Assembly: GCA_027600665.1 (NCBI GenBank)
Contig: JADGJL010000552.1
Coordinates: forward strand, 1 to 18,285
Reading direction: 5' to 3'
Length of the DNA: 18,285 nucleotides
From: Irineochytrium annulatum
Taxonomy: Eukaryota; Chytridiomycota; Chytridiomycetes; Chytridiales; Chytridiaceae
This document shows positions 1 through 9,175 of this stretch, one piece after another. The notes under the pieces were generated by a model. That model worked only from the letters and a program-made list of their open reading frames with translations. It was not told the DNA's origin and ran no database searches. Position numbers and translations under genes: made by a program. Position 1 is the first letter of the stretch; each line of letters opens with the position of its first letter.

Positions 1-1204
1 TCCCCTCTTTTGGGTCGAGCTGTATCGACGCGAGACTGTGTCGGGGCCGGATGAGATGATGGCGGGCCGGAGCTAACTGAACAGATACCCGCAAAAATAG
101 TTGGAGCGAGGAACATCACTGGAGAGATAGGAACGATGTGGACCGACTCCGCTGTGTCGTGTCAGCACACGGTACGGGAACGAGCTATGCCCTAGGCTAG
201 ATCCGCTGAGGCTTGGTTGCCACAACATCCTATTGTGATTACGGTATTACCTTTTATTGTTTGCTTGCCTCTATTACTTTATATGTTCGGATTTCTTCTT
301 GTCTCGTTACTTTCCTTTCAGTCTTACTGTTATTTCCTTTATTCCTGTTGTTACATTTTATTAGGATACGCCTCCGCACCACAACTACGAGCTCACCGGC
401 ACCAACCCTCTGCGGATAACGGTTACCATGCCGTTTGGGTTCGAGCGCTATCACTAACATCTACATCTACACGTACACTTTCTTTTACATATATCGAAGC
501 CCATTCAACACCACCTTGCAGGCGCATATCTCGGAGCGGTGACTTGAACTGCGCATAATGAGCACACGTCAGGTGAACTCTGTCCTTCATTCTTCATTTT
601 ACACGGATGTTTTTGGGTCGGAGGCACTGTGAACCCGGCTGTGACTCCACGTGTGACAATAGTTAGCTCACCACAGCGTAGATATAGCAGAATAAGCAAA
701 TTTGACTGCAAAACATTCCCCATCCTCGTTTCTACATACTGTCATGAGCCAAGATCATAATAGAATATTCTTCGAAATCCACAGCCTGCGAACCTACTAT
801 GCAGTAGACGTTACAAAGCAGTAAACAATATCACGTATTTAAAGACGCCGAGGCTCAAATGCCGACACTCACCGACCCGAAAGACTTGACAGGAGGACAA
901 AGGTATACCTGCAAAATGAAATAGCAGTTTGCAACGCAAGCAAGCGCAATCACGCCACACACCGTGGACAGGGCAGGTAGGGTGTCGTATCCAATGCCGT
1001 CGACGAGGTAGATGCTGCCGCTGGTTGAAAGGCAGAGGAGAGATTAGACAAAGGTTGATCTGCATACGTCAACCATGACAAGGGAGTAACGCAAACGGTC
1101 GTTACATCACGTTGTCGCCAACCCAGGACGGTGGGAGATGTCCTTGTATAGGATCCGTTACCTGTCGATCCGGCGCGAATCCAGCTTTGTTTGCGTCGTG
1201 AATT
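1..1204. other. Region with no resolved gene
   Basis: No open frame here has convincing protein-like composition, and no tRNA or rRNA signature was seen. On the minus strand, positions about 845-1040 hold a short open stretch with a hydrophobic run and good splice-like borders (an acceptor after a pyrimidine tract near 1038, a GTGAGT donor near 868). It has no usable ATG and no family I recognise. The stretch 230-370 on the plus strand is T-rich and gives hydrophobic but low-complexity translations, probably without meaning. The right end is presumably the 5' flank of the recombinase remnant. Confidence 0.5.
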
Positions 1205-2405
1205 TTGATGATTGCGGTCAACGACTCCACCATCACCGATCCCCATGCCGCATACAACTGGCCTTGCGACGGCTGGACGCATTATCCTCATGCGCGCTTG
1301 GAGAGCGAAGTGATCATGCGGATCATCAAGAAGGGGATGATTCCGGATGGGCAGAAAGGCAGCGGCCAATTGACTTTCGTGGCTTACGCCAGGATGTTGG
1401 TGGATGATGGACGGGCTCTTGGGCAGCAACAGGACATTATTCAGCAGTGGGCGCACTTGAAGGGTTACATGATTTGCGAGATGGTGTTCGACGAGGTGGC
1501 GTTGGGGAGCAAGAGGGACCGCGTGGGGCTGCAGAAAGCGCTGCAAAAGGTCACGTCGTCGCCGGAGATTGACGGGCTCATGGTCCTACAGCGTCGATCG
1601 GCTCTCGCGGGACACGCATCACAATCTGTCGGTCAATAGCCAAATCACAGAGGCCAAAAAGCATTTCGCGAGTGCGTCAGATCCGGAGATCTTCTTTGGG
1701 CCGACGGCAAACACGGAAAACGAGGTGAGGATCTGAATTCTGTAGACTTGCTAGCTACAAGGCTAATACTTTTATAATAGTGCAAGAACCGCACATCCCT
1801 CCTGCTCAGATGCTTCGTCGCCGAGCTCGAACGGATTCACTCTATCGCGAGGACCCGAGACCACTGCAAGGCACGGAAGCTTTTGTTTCTCGCGGGCTCT
1901 CGACGTTCTCCATTTGGGATGATATTTTGCGACGAGGACACCTGGCGCCCGGACGCCATCACTGAGTTCGACATTACAAAGATTAATGCTCGAGCGCCGG
2001 GCTGTACAATCTACGTGGTGCCCTTCTGCCGGAGGCCAGCTTAGCCTTTGAAGCCATTAAGTTCGGCGTCGAGTATGAGCTGGTTAATAAAAGCTTCCCA
2101 AAGCCGTTGGAGGTCCTTAACGGGTTGAAAAACCTTGGGATATATCGGAATTACAGAGGTTTGTTCATTTATTCGAATTTGTTCATTTACTTGAAATGTA
2201 TGTACCGACACTTTTCCTAATAGATTCTGATCCGGTGGATGAGGCCGGAAACTTGATGTCGAACATTAAGAGCTACGTTCGCCAGCAACAAGAGAGAGGC
2301 ACCCTCGCAGACTTACGTGCAAAGGTCAAGGCTGCCATCCGTCGACGCTGGACTGTGGGTTATTGGTGTGCTGGGCTAAGATTGAAGCTCATTATCGTTG
2401 GCTGA
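1205..2405 (+). pseudogene. Degenerate serine recombinase (resolvase/large serine integrase-like) with introns
   Basis: This is the remnant of a DNA-cutting and rejoining enzyme of the serine recombinase family. The frame at 1205-1590 contains a YAR motif followed by a Gln-rich helix, then a DE..GSKRDRVGLQKAL block. This is the typical serine-recombinase order. After GLMV (about 1586) the frame must shift by one base to continue into YSVDRLSRD, which includes the conserved catalytic Arg. That frame reads to a donor at 1725; intron 1725-1780 ends in TAATAG. The next exon carries an ELERI...RTR..CKARKL helix and a GSRRSPFG segment, like the long E helix and its C-terminal junction. A second break near 2025 is needed to reach LLPEASLAFEAIKFG. 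A further intron (2159-2223) leads to a last exon ending at 2405. The serine expected two residues after YAR (YARVS) is Leu (TTG, one transition from TCG). The start at 1205 is only the first ATG in frame. I infer an inactive element resident in a eukaryotic genome. It lacks the MerR-like head of IS607 transposases, so the exact subfamily is open. Confidence 0.72.
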
Positions 2406-2635
2406 GTTTGCGTGATCATCGGCTGAGTTGGTATAGATGTTGGATCAAGCTTGGGTGGGCTGATGGTTGCGTATTGCAATGGGAAGTAAAGTAATAAACT
2501 AGCTGTTGACATGGCTGGGCCACTAGGCAGATCCACAATTTCGAGATCACTAAGTACCATAAAACGAAGTGTCCCAGTCACATAAAACTGATCATTCCAA
2601 CACGAAAAACCCAATTTTGCTTCTCGCGTCGATGA

Positions 2636-4650
2636 CTACGTCATCGCCGCTCGAAACATGAGACTAGTCTGATGCCCCGCCCCAAAAACGATTAGTTTGC
2701 CACCGTACGCCGTACGGCCATATCGCGGGGAGCCGGCGTTGATGATGGCGTAGACCGGGTTCTTCTTGGCCGGATCTTGAACGGCACCGGCGAGCTGGGT
2801 AGTGAGGACGGAGTAGAGGGAGCGGGAGTCCGTCATGGGGTAGCGGTTGAGGTAGTAGTCTTGGGGCGCGCAGCCGAGGACGACGGAGGCGTTGGTGAGG
2901 ATCTCAATGTTGGTGATGTTAGAGTTGATGGCCTGGCCAAGAGGGGAGGATTGGCCGAGGGGGAAAGAGAGCTCGTTGCCGAGGTGGTAGTTGTAGGTGA
3001 CGACGTTAGCGTCGAGGTAAGTGTGCGCGATAGAGCCAGTCTTGGTGAGGGACATCCAACCAACCGTCTGATACAAGAAAGATGATGGTGAGAAGACGAT
3101 TTAATAGGAAAAAGAAAGCAAATCGACGAACCTCCATGTAACGACCAGACTCAATGGCGTACGTGTTGGGGCCGTAGGTGGTGTAGTCACGGATGTGCGA
3201 GTGGCCGCTGAAGATCATGATCGGAGTGTCGGGGAGGACTGCACGGATGGCATCGACGACGACCTGCCAGTCGTAGTTCTTGGAGCCGACACCGGCTACG
3301 TAGTTCTTTTTATTTTGGCGACGTGAGTATCAGTACTTATATTTCGTACAAAAAGCACTTGATCCAAAACAAACCTTAAGAACCATGCGACCGATCAGCA
3401 CGATCAGGTCCGGCGTCTCGAGGGCGAGGGCGTCCGAGAACCACTTGTTCTTGATCTCGATCTCGACGGGGACGACGTGCGAGTTGGGCGAGGTGCCCGT
3501 AAAGTTGTACAGGAAGCCCATCGAAAGGACCTTGCTGCCCTTCGTGCCAGTGAAGGCGCGGTACTTCTTGCCGATCGGGACCGTCTGGTTGTCCGCCGTG
3601 ATGTAGTACGTGTTGGAGGCGAGGTACTTGTCGCCCCAGAAGGGGGCAAAGTCCTCATAGACGGACTGAGCGACGCCGCTGACGTAGAGCTGCATGCAAA
3701 AGAAGGTGAGTTAGTAAGAGTTGGGAAGAGTTCTCAGAAGGGGAAACTCAAACAGACAAAGAGAAACTCTTCAAGGAAGGGAAACTTATGAAGAAGAACA
3801 CACCTCGTGGTTGCCAATGCAGAGCATATCGTAGTCAACCATCTTGATCAAGGGCTGGGTGTACGTGGCATCTACGAGCGAGCCCTCGTTGTCGGCGAGC
3901 GCGGTGCCATCGTGGGTGTCACCCGAGTCGACGACAAAGAGCTCGACGCCCTTGTCGACGGCCTTCCTCTTCATGGCAGCCTGTTATTTACAGTTGTTAA
4001 TCATTAAGTCAATGGTTTAAAGAACGCGAAGCCGAGCTATGAAAAAGGCGAAGCCAGAGCGCTCAACACATTTTGATATATCCGCTCATCACATCCTCTT
4101 AGATCCGCTCATCATGACTAGGTCCATCCTCATCCTATCTCTCCTTATATAAATCCGTCCTCTCATCATACATAGGTGCGTTTCTTACTTCCATCCAATA
4201 TATAAATTCCTCATCATACAAGATGAAATACTCACCACAAACTCCGCGAAGTCAGCCCAGTTCCCGCTAAACTGACCATCGTAGGTGCTGCCATGACCGG
4301 CCTGCCACCCTGTAGAAAGTATTAACAAATCAGGAACACTAACAAAGTGGTTGCTTAAAAATAAAAATACAAACCGTGGGTGTCGGTCGTCGAGATAACG
4401 TTCCAGTCGCCCCAGACCAGGTCCGCGGTCGGGACCGTGATGCCCGTGATGTTCACAGCCGGCGGCTGCGACGGGTTGCCCGTGTAGCCCCCTGCGGGCG
4501 GCGTGGAGGTCGCGGCCGGAGAGGAGTAGACCGGGGAAGTCGCTGGGGACGTCGGGGTGACGACTTTGGAAGCCGAGGAGTATCGCGGCGGGCAGGGGGG
4601 GTCGCGACGGCGGAGGCCGCGAGGGCCAGGAGCGGGAAGAGGGCGAGCAT
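2636..4650 (-). CDS. 5'-nucleotidase-family metallophosphoesterase, YHR202W-like; frame break in exon 1
   Basis: A metal-dependent phosphoesterase, likely acting on nucleotides in the secretory pathway or vacuole. Exons on the minus strand: 4650-4375, 4309-4236, 3980-3804, 3689-3375, 3305-3132 and 3067-2636. The start at 4650 gives a signal peptide (MLALFPLLALAASAVA). A Pro/Ser/Thr-rich linker follows, then the catalytic motifs: TTDTHG with its Gly codon split by intron 1, VVDSGDTHDG, CIGNHELY and IFSGHSHIRD, ending with ESGRYMETVGW. These are the blocks of the fungal YHR202W (Smn1-like) group. Oddities: exon 1 needs one extra base in a C7 run (4596-4602) to join the signal peptide to the linker frame. 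The His normally in the VLIGH block is Arg (VLIGRM). After GSPRYG the protein departs from the family and stops early, at about 482 residues once the break is bridged; the yeast protein is around 600. It may be an assembly error in the C run, or a gene starting to decay. It converges on the recombinase remnant to its left. Confidence 0.82.
4146..4221. repeat. Short imperfect duplication inside the 255-nt nucleotidase intron
   Basis: Intron 3981-4235 is the longest of this gene. It holds two copies of a TATATAAAT ... TCATCATACA unit (4146-4172 and 4199-4221), with a small gap between the two halves. Related TCCGCTCATCA words lie at 4081-4091 and 4104-4114. The octamer GCGAAGCC also occurs twice near 4026 and 4048. 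This looks like local slippage or a small minisatellite. No coding or RNA function is apparent. Confidence 0.5.
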
Positions 4651-5156
4651 GACGACTGACGACGGGGGTGCGATCGAGGGGTCGGGGATTGAGGAAGGGG
4701 CTGAGGTATTTATACGTTATTGCGATGCTTCCTGACGCGGTGCAGCGACCCGCTTCGGCTTCCGATCGCACGGCGTGGAGTGGGACCAGCCGGTTTGAGA
4801 CAGTCAATTTTCCTTACGCGTGCTGCGATTGCGATGTAGACAGCACGCGCGCCTGCGTCATGCAAGTATAATTGCGTGCCACAACCTGTCGGAATCTTTT
4901 GCAGTGCTCAAGCCTTTAGCGCCTTCGGATTCCCACGCAACTCTCTTGAGCTCCGCCAATCCGCCACTAGCTTCTCGCTCATCCTTAAGTACATTGCATG
5001 CGTTAATAATATATTAATCTGCGATATGCTATCGCCAGTTTTATTTCAATCGAGCAGGGAATAAAAAGCCAAATCAAATTCAAATCCCACCAAAGTCAAA
5101 AACTCCCCCATCATCCGAACACACACACTCACATCCTAATACAATACAACCCCTAT
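4651..5156. other. Intergenic: nucleotidase promoter and RPL7 3' flank
   Basis: The genes on both sides are on the minus strand. The left part is the promoter of the nucleotidase-like gene (TATA box at 4705-4714). The right part is the 3' flank of RPL7, with an AATAAA word on the minus strand near 5039-5044, about 115 nt past the RPL7 stop, which could serve as a poly(A) signal. Small open frames here have no protein character. Confidence 0.55.
4705..4714 (-). promoter_or_regulatory. TATA box of the nucleotidase-like gene
   Basis: Read on the minus strand this is TATAAATACC, lying 55-64 nt upstream of the chosen ATG at 4650. The spacing leaves room for a short 5' leader and supports that start. 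Confidence 0.5.
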
Positions 5157-6783
5157 CTAGTTCATCTTCTGAATGAGCTCGTTGATATGGTGCTCGCGGT
5201 TGCCGCTCTCCCCGCCCTCAATAAAGTGCGTCGTCTTCTTGCCCGGGAACCCGCCCGTCGGGTTCGACAGGTTAAAGGCCCACAGGAACTGGTTCGCCTC
5301 ACGGAAGTTGGGTCCGACGGTGTAGATCTCGTGGATCAAATCCTCCATGCAGATGATGCCGTACTTGCCCAAGGCTCCCTCGATGACGGAGTTGTCGTGG
5401 ATCGGGATGCGCTGCTTGTCGATCTTGGCAAAGCCGCGCTTGTAGATGAGCTCGCGGACGCTCTTGAGGTTGGGGTAGCCCCAGGCGACGTACGGGTTCA
5501 CCCACTGGAGCATCTGGAGCGTGGCCTTGTTTAGCTTGATGAACGTGCCGCTGAGAATGGGAGCAGCGTTAGCATTAAGAAAGAAACGGCTGTCTATACA
5601 GTATCCCCACCTGTTGATCTTGGTCAAACGGAGAAGCTGGAGGATCTTCCTCGGCTTCGGGGCGATCTTGTTGATACTAAAATCGATAATCAGGGAAAAG
5701 AAGCGAAGAAAAGTGAAGCGCATCATACATACCCCTTAATACGGACGACGAAGGCGAGCTTAGCCTCGGCGGGGACGTAGTAAGAGCCAGAGCCCTTCGC
5801 GACGCGCTTCAGACGGATCTCATCGCGCTCCTTCTGACGGTACTCCTTCACGTACTGCTCGGCACGCTTGAAGATGACCTTGCGCTGCGACTTCCTCGTC
5901 TGCCATATGAAGGTTTTCTTAGCATCAACATATGCGCGCGAAAGAATGAAAAAGCAGGCGGGGAGCAATAAATGAGGGAGTTTGATCAGTCCCGAAAGAT
6001 GGTTGACTTGAAACTACATCGCCACAAATGGCTAGTTATCAAGAAAGGATGTCATCACTGTATAAACCCGCCCCAAATGCAACCTGCGCCCAGCCCACCC
6101 CCCTTGACAAGCGTCAAAAAAAAATCATTCGATTCACACCTTCTTAGCGTCGAGAGCTTGAGCAGCACGCTCGGCCTTGATCTTCTCCAACGTCTTCCTC
6201 TTCTTCAGGATCGACTCCGGCACCGTCGGCTTCTTGCCCGCGGGGGCGACGAGAGCGGCGGGGGCAGCAGCGGCGGCGGCGGCCTTCTTACTACGTGCAC
6301 CAGAAAAAAAAGAAGGGGGCCAAGAGTTAGTCACAACCGAGCTTCGAGCCGTAGCCCATAATCAAATAGGGTGTCCAAAGGTTTTCCGACGACGGGATCT
6401 AAGATGCCCATCGCAGCCCATACACCGCAAGCTCGGCTGTCATTATGCATTTCATCGAGGTGCACCAGCACCCCAACAAAAAGGGGCGGTCACGATCGAC
6501 ATGACTCCCCCCGTTCACGAAGAAGAGGGGAGATAAGCCACAAATTAACTCGATCCGAACAGCCATCCTTTTTGGTCGACGGGCGAGCCCTCCGAAGAGG
6601 AGCATGCGAGTCAGGAGCGGGCTGGGACGAGGGGCTGATGAATTTGAAGGCAAACAGGAGAGTTCACTCCGTTGAGCCCCAACGACCCGGCCGCGATGGC
6701 CGGGAAGAACGACGTGATCTTGGTGGTGGCGATGGACCTGGCGGAGTCCCGGACGACGGGCCGACCGGTACGTACGGGGGCAT
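5157..6783 (-). CDS. RPL7: 60S ribosomal protein L7 (uL30)
   Basis: Structural protein of the large cytosolic ribosomal subunit that binds 25S/28S rRNA. Exons: 6783-6776, 6290-6140, 5899-5733, 5676-5611 and 5550-5157, giving 261 residues (yeast 244, human 248). The first coding exon is only 8 nt (ATGCCCCC) before a GTACGT donor. It joins across a 485-nt intron to give MPPKKAAAA. Phase 2 of that join fits exactly, and no other ATG in the region does. The protein shows the Ala/Lys-rich head, [16 protein letters not shown], the [11 protein letters not shown] eukaryotic extension, the L30 core around [22 protein letters not shown] residues, [16 protein letters not shown], and the C-terminal [10 protein letters not shown] block. 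Intron 2 (5900-6139) hosts a C/D snoRNA. The stretch just upstream of the ATG is pyrimidine-rich on the sense strand, as expected for a ribosomal protein gene. Only the 8-nt first exon is less certain. Confidence 0.96.
5976..6070 (-). ncRNA. Intronic C/D box snoRNA, snR39/snR39B/snR59-like
   Basis: A small nucleolar RNA that guides 2'-O-methylation of large-subunit rRNA. On the minus strand, within RPL7 intron 2: a C box GTGATGA (6058-6052), an internal C'-like GCGATGTA, and a D box CTGA (5989-5986). Just outside, GGGTTT (6069-6064) can pair with AAACTC (5982-5977) as a terminal stem, allowing one G-U pair. Directly before the D box the RNA is complementary to CCCGAAAGATGGT (plus strand 5991-6003). 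From memory this matches a highly conserved LSU rRNA segment near yeast position 800. The fifth base upstream of the D box faces the G of CCCG, which corresponds to yeast Gm805 (snR39B); the related snR39 and snR59 target Am807. In yeast, snR39 and snR59 sit in the second introns of RPL7A and RPL7B, so host and intron number agree. The ends are approximate. Confidence 0.85.
6291..6775 (-). other. Long first intron of RPL7 (485 nt)
   Basis: GTACGT donor at 6775 and an acceptor after a T-rich tract with GTGCACGTAG ending at 6291. A GACTAAC branch site lies about 45 nt before the acceptor. It is far longer than the other introns in the window. I looked for C/D boxes on the sense strand and found no convincing pair. 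Long first introns next to the start codon are common in ribosomal protein genes and often help expression. Open frames on either strand here look like composition effects. Confidence 0.7.
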
Positions 6784-7101
6784 CGTGAAGACGGAGTGGG
6801 AGCGGGTGTTGATGGAGGGAGAGGAAAACGTTCTGTCTGTGGGAATGGAACCGACAAACTCAGTTAATCCTGCGCCACTTCCGTTTGCCCGCTGGACTTC
6901 CTCGGCCAATTTACATTGTAAATCGCTCGTATTTTAAAAGCAACGAACACCACACATATCACATAGAGAAAGAGGCCCCAGAACCATAAAAAAAGAAACC
7001 AAAAGGAAACATCAGTTCAAAACCCGTCGAAACGACGAAGCGTGCCTTCACAGCCCTTCGTCCATTCAGCGACCCAACAATGCACCCCCAAACCGGGTCT
7101 T
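6784..7101. other. Intergenic: RPL7 promoter and GDI 3' flank
   Basis: This 318-nt gap separates the GDI stop codon from the RPL7 start; both genes are on the minus strand. The part nearest RPL7 is pyrimidine-rich on the sense strand (6784-6835), consistent with a ribosomal protein transcription start. No clear TATA box and no further gene were seen. Confidence 0.55.
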
Positions 7102-9175
7102 TCAAGCCTCCTCCTCCTGCTTCTTGATCTTCCCCTCTACCTTCAACTCGTTCCCCGTGATCCTCCTGTAAATGTCCTTTACGTCCTGGCACACCGTTTC
7201 AAAGTGTGAAGACGCGTCATAGCTCTTGGAAATAAAGGCCATGTCGGCCGTCCCATCCGCCAGGGGCTCGTAAAGGTCCGTGACGGACACGAACTTCTCA
7301 ACGACGGGACCCAGGAGCGCGATACCGGCGTCGACCTCCTTCTCCGGGTTGGCGGTCTCGACCGTCGTGGAGACGATGGCGACGTGGTAGTCCTTGTGGC
7401 AGACGGAGTGGGCGCCGGAGATTGCGGCGATGTAGATATCTTTACGATAACGCATTTAACCACGATACACTGTTCGCAGCAGGCAGATTCTCTCACCTTG
7501 CTTCCTCCCAACCTGGTTCTGCGGCAAAATAATCTGCAAGCTGTCGGCGTCGCCAGTGTTCGGGATCGGGTGATTCAGGAGGCAGATGGCCCTGACGACC
7601 TGTCCAACCTTCTTCACCTTGGTTGGGAAGTACGAGGGGTCCCCGATCACCCACTTGGCCTTCGCCGTCTCGCCCTCCGAGGTCACGCCGGCGAACTTCC
7701 CGTCCTCGTAAATGATCTCATCGATCGGCTTCTTCAACATGTAGGTTCCGCCGTAAATAGCCGAGAGACTAGTTATAATTCGCCCGAACGTAAGATATGG
7801 TGACGGGAAACCTAGCGGGCGTGCAAACCAATCACTCACCGAGCAAAGCTCTGGGGCAGCTCGCCAAGACCATACATCGGGTAGATGTAGGGCGACTTGC
7901 CGTAGCGCGCCATCGAGTTCTGTCATTCAAACCCGTGTCAGTACTTCACGAAAAGATCTCGCGATACGGAGATGAACCCCACCATGTAAAGACAAATGCG
8001 CTCGTAAGTCTCCTTCGCGGGCTTGGTCATGTACGAATCATCCTGGTGGAGGGCGAGCGAGTGGCCGATAAAGTCCTGCGTCCCCGGCTCAAGGCCGAAC
8101 TTTTTATATACGGCCTCCATCGTGACTGTGTTGAGGTCGAGACCTGGACAGAGAACCTCCGCATCAGCAAACCCGGTATCCAGAAAAACTATGAGTCAAA
8201 AAAAAAATAACAAACCCTGCTGCGTGCTCGGGTTGTTGAAGTCGTAGTTCTGGATGAACTCGAAGAATCCCTTAGCCCTTCTCTTTTCAAAGATGCCCAT
8301 AAGGGAGCTCGTGAGTGCCTCCTGCTGGTTAGAGGGCACTTTCGAGATCTTCCCAGCCCTCAGCACGAACGAGCCGGCCACCTGGCGGAACTCGAGGTAG
8401 CGCGTCACGTCCGTGTGGTAAAGGATGTTGACGAACTCGCCGGACGCCATTGCAAATTTGGGGATCAGGTCAACGTTATAGTCGCGGTCGCGGCCGAATT
8501 GGGCCGGGGGCTCCATGCCGTTGCGAAATTTGCGGTAGAGCTGAAAGGCGATCAACAACGCGATTAAGGTATAAAAGGGGAAATCTCACCTGCGTCAGGT
8601 TTAAAGACGCTGATTCGCCGCCGTAGTAGTCGTTCCTGTCCATGTGAAGGACCTAAAGCAAGATTAACACACCATCTGCATAACATACAAAAGAGCAATA
8701 CAGAAAACCATTCGAAAGAAAAACATACCTTCTTGCCCTCAGCCGACAGCAGCCCGGACAGAATGCACTCAGTCAGGCCGGTGCCCAGAACTGTTCGAAA
8801 GAAAGACGAGTCAGCTTCAACGACCCCAGAGCAATAACAGCGATCCAGTGTAGCAGATCGAACGCAGAGGGTCCGCAATCCCCATGTCAACGAGGGCCGC
8901 ACGCGATCTCGGCCGCAACGCCACCCGAAGCTTCCCAGCGACTACAGCGATCCGGCCCGCATGCATCCACCGGCTGGGCATCCAACCACCGGTCTCATCA
9001 ACCCCGCAGCAACCCGACCGCCCCTTAAGGACGTCGCGCTGAGACAATGCCGCCAGGCAGAGGCGACTGTCCTCGAAGACCCGCTCAGCCACCACGATCC
9101 AAATCATTCACAGTCCATAACCGAGAAGGGAAGGGGAAGCGCGACCGCACCGATGACATCGTATTGCTCATCCAT
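7102..9175 (-). CDS. GDI1: Rab GDP-dissociation inhibitor
   Basis: Cytosolic chaperone that extracts prenylated, GDP-bound Rab proteins from membranes and recycles them for vesicle traffic. Exons: 9175-9151, 8790-8729, 8652-8590, 8540-8216, 8143-7983, 7919-7840, 7768-7497 and 7439-7102. All join in phase to 441 residues, close to the yeast length of 451. The start MDEQYDVI leads into the dinucleotide-fold motif [23 protein letters not shown] then marks the conserved Rab-binding block. [20 protein letters not shown] covers the region around domain II, and [20 protein letters not shown] is the second conserved GDI/REP block. The tail ends in Lys/Glu residues. Domain order and all signature blocks are intact, so the gene looks functional. 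The first exon is just 25 nt and intron 1 is 360 nt, several times longer than the others. The gene is transcribed away from VPS41 across the repeat-bearing intergenic region. Confidence 0.97.

Noticed and set aside
505..723. Minus-strand frame with a CxxC pair, considered as a Fanzor/TnpB zinc segment next to the recombinase
   Set aside because: Only one CxxC and no RuvC-like motifs nearby; the similarity is too weak to support.
950..1546. 198-residue minus-strand open frame
   Set aside because: It runs antisense to the recombinase coding frame, and its composition (many His, Pro, Arg) is that of a shadow frame.
5050..5100. AAATTCAAATCCC, like a tRNA T-loop
   Set aside because: No matching acceptor stem, D arm or anticodon arm could be found around it.
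6371..6937. 188-residue plus-strand frame across RPL7 intron 1
   Set aside because: Overlaps the intron and promoter of RPL7 on the other strand and has no recognisable protein features.
8791..9150. Possible C/D snoRNA in GDI intron 1
   Set aside because: The C-like and D-like words are about 200 nt apart, with no terminal stem and no rRNA guide match that I could recognise.
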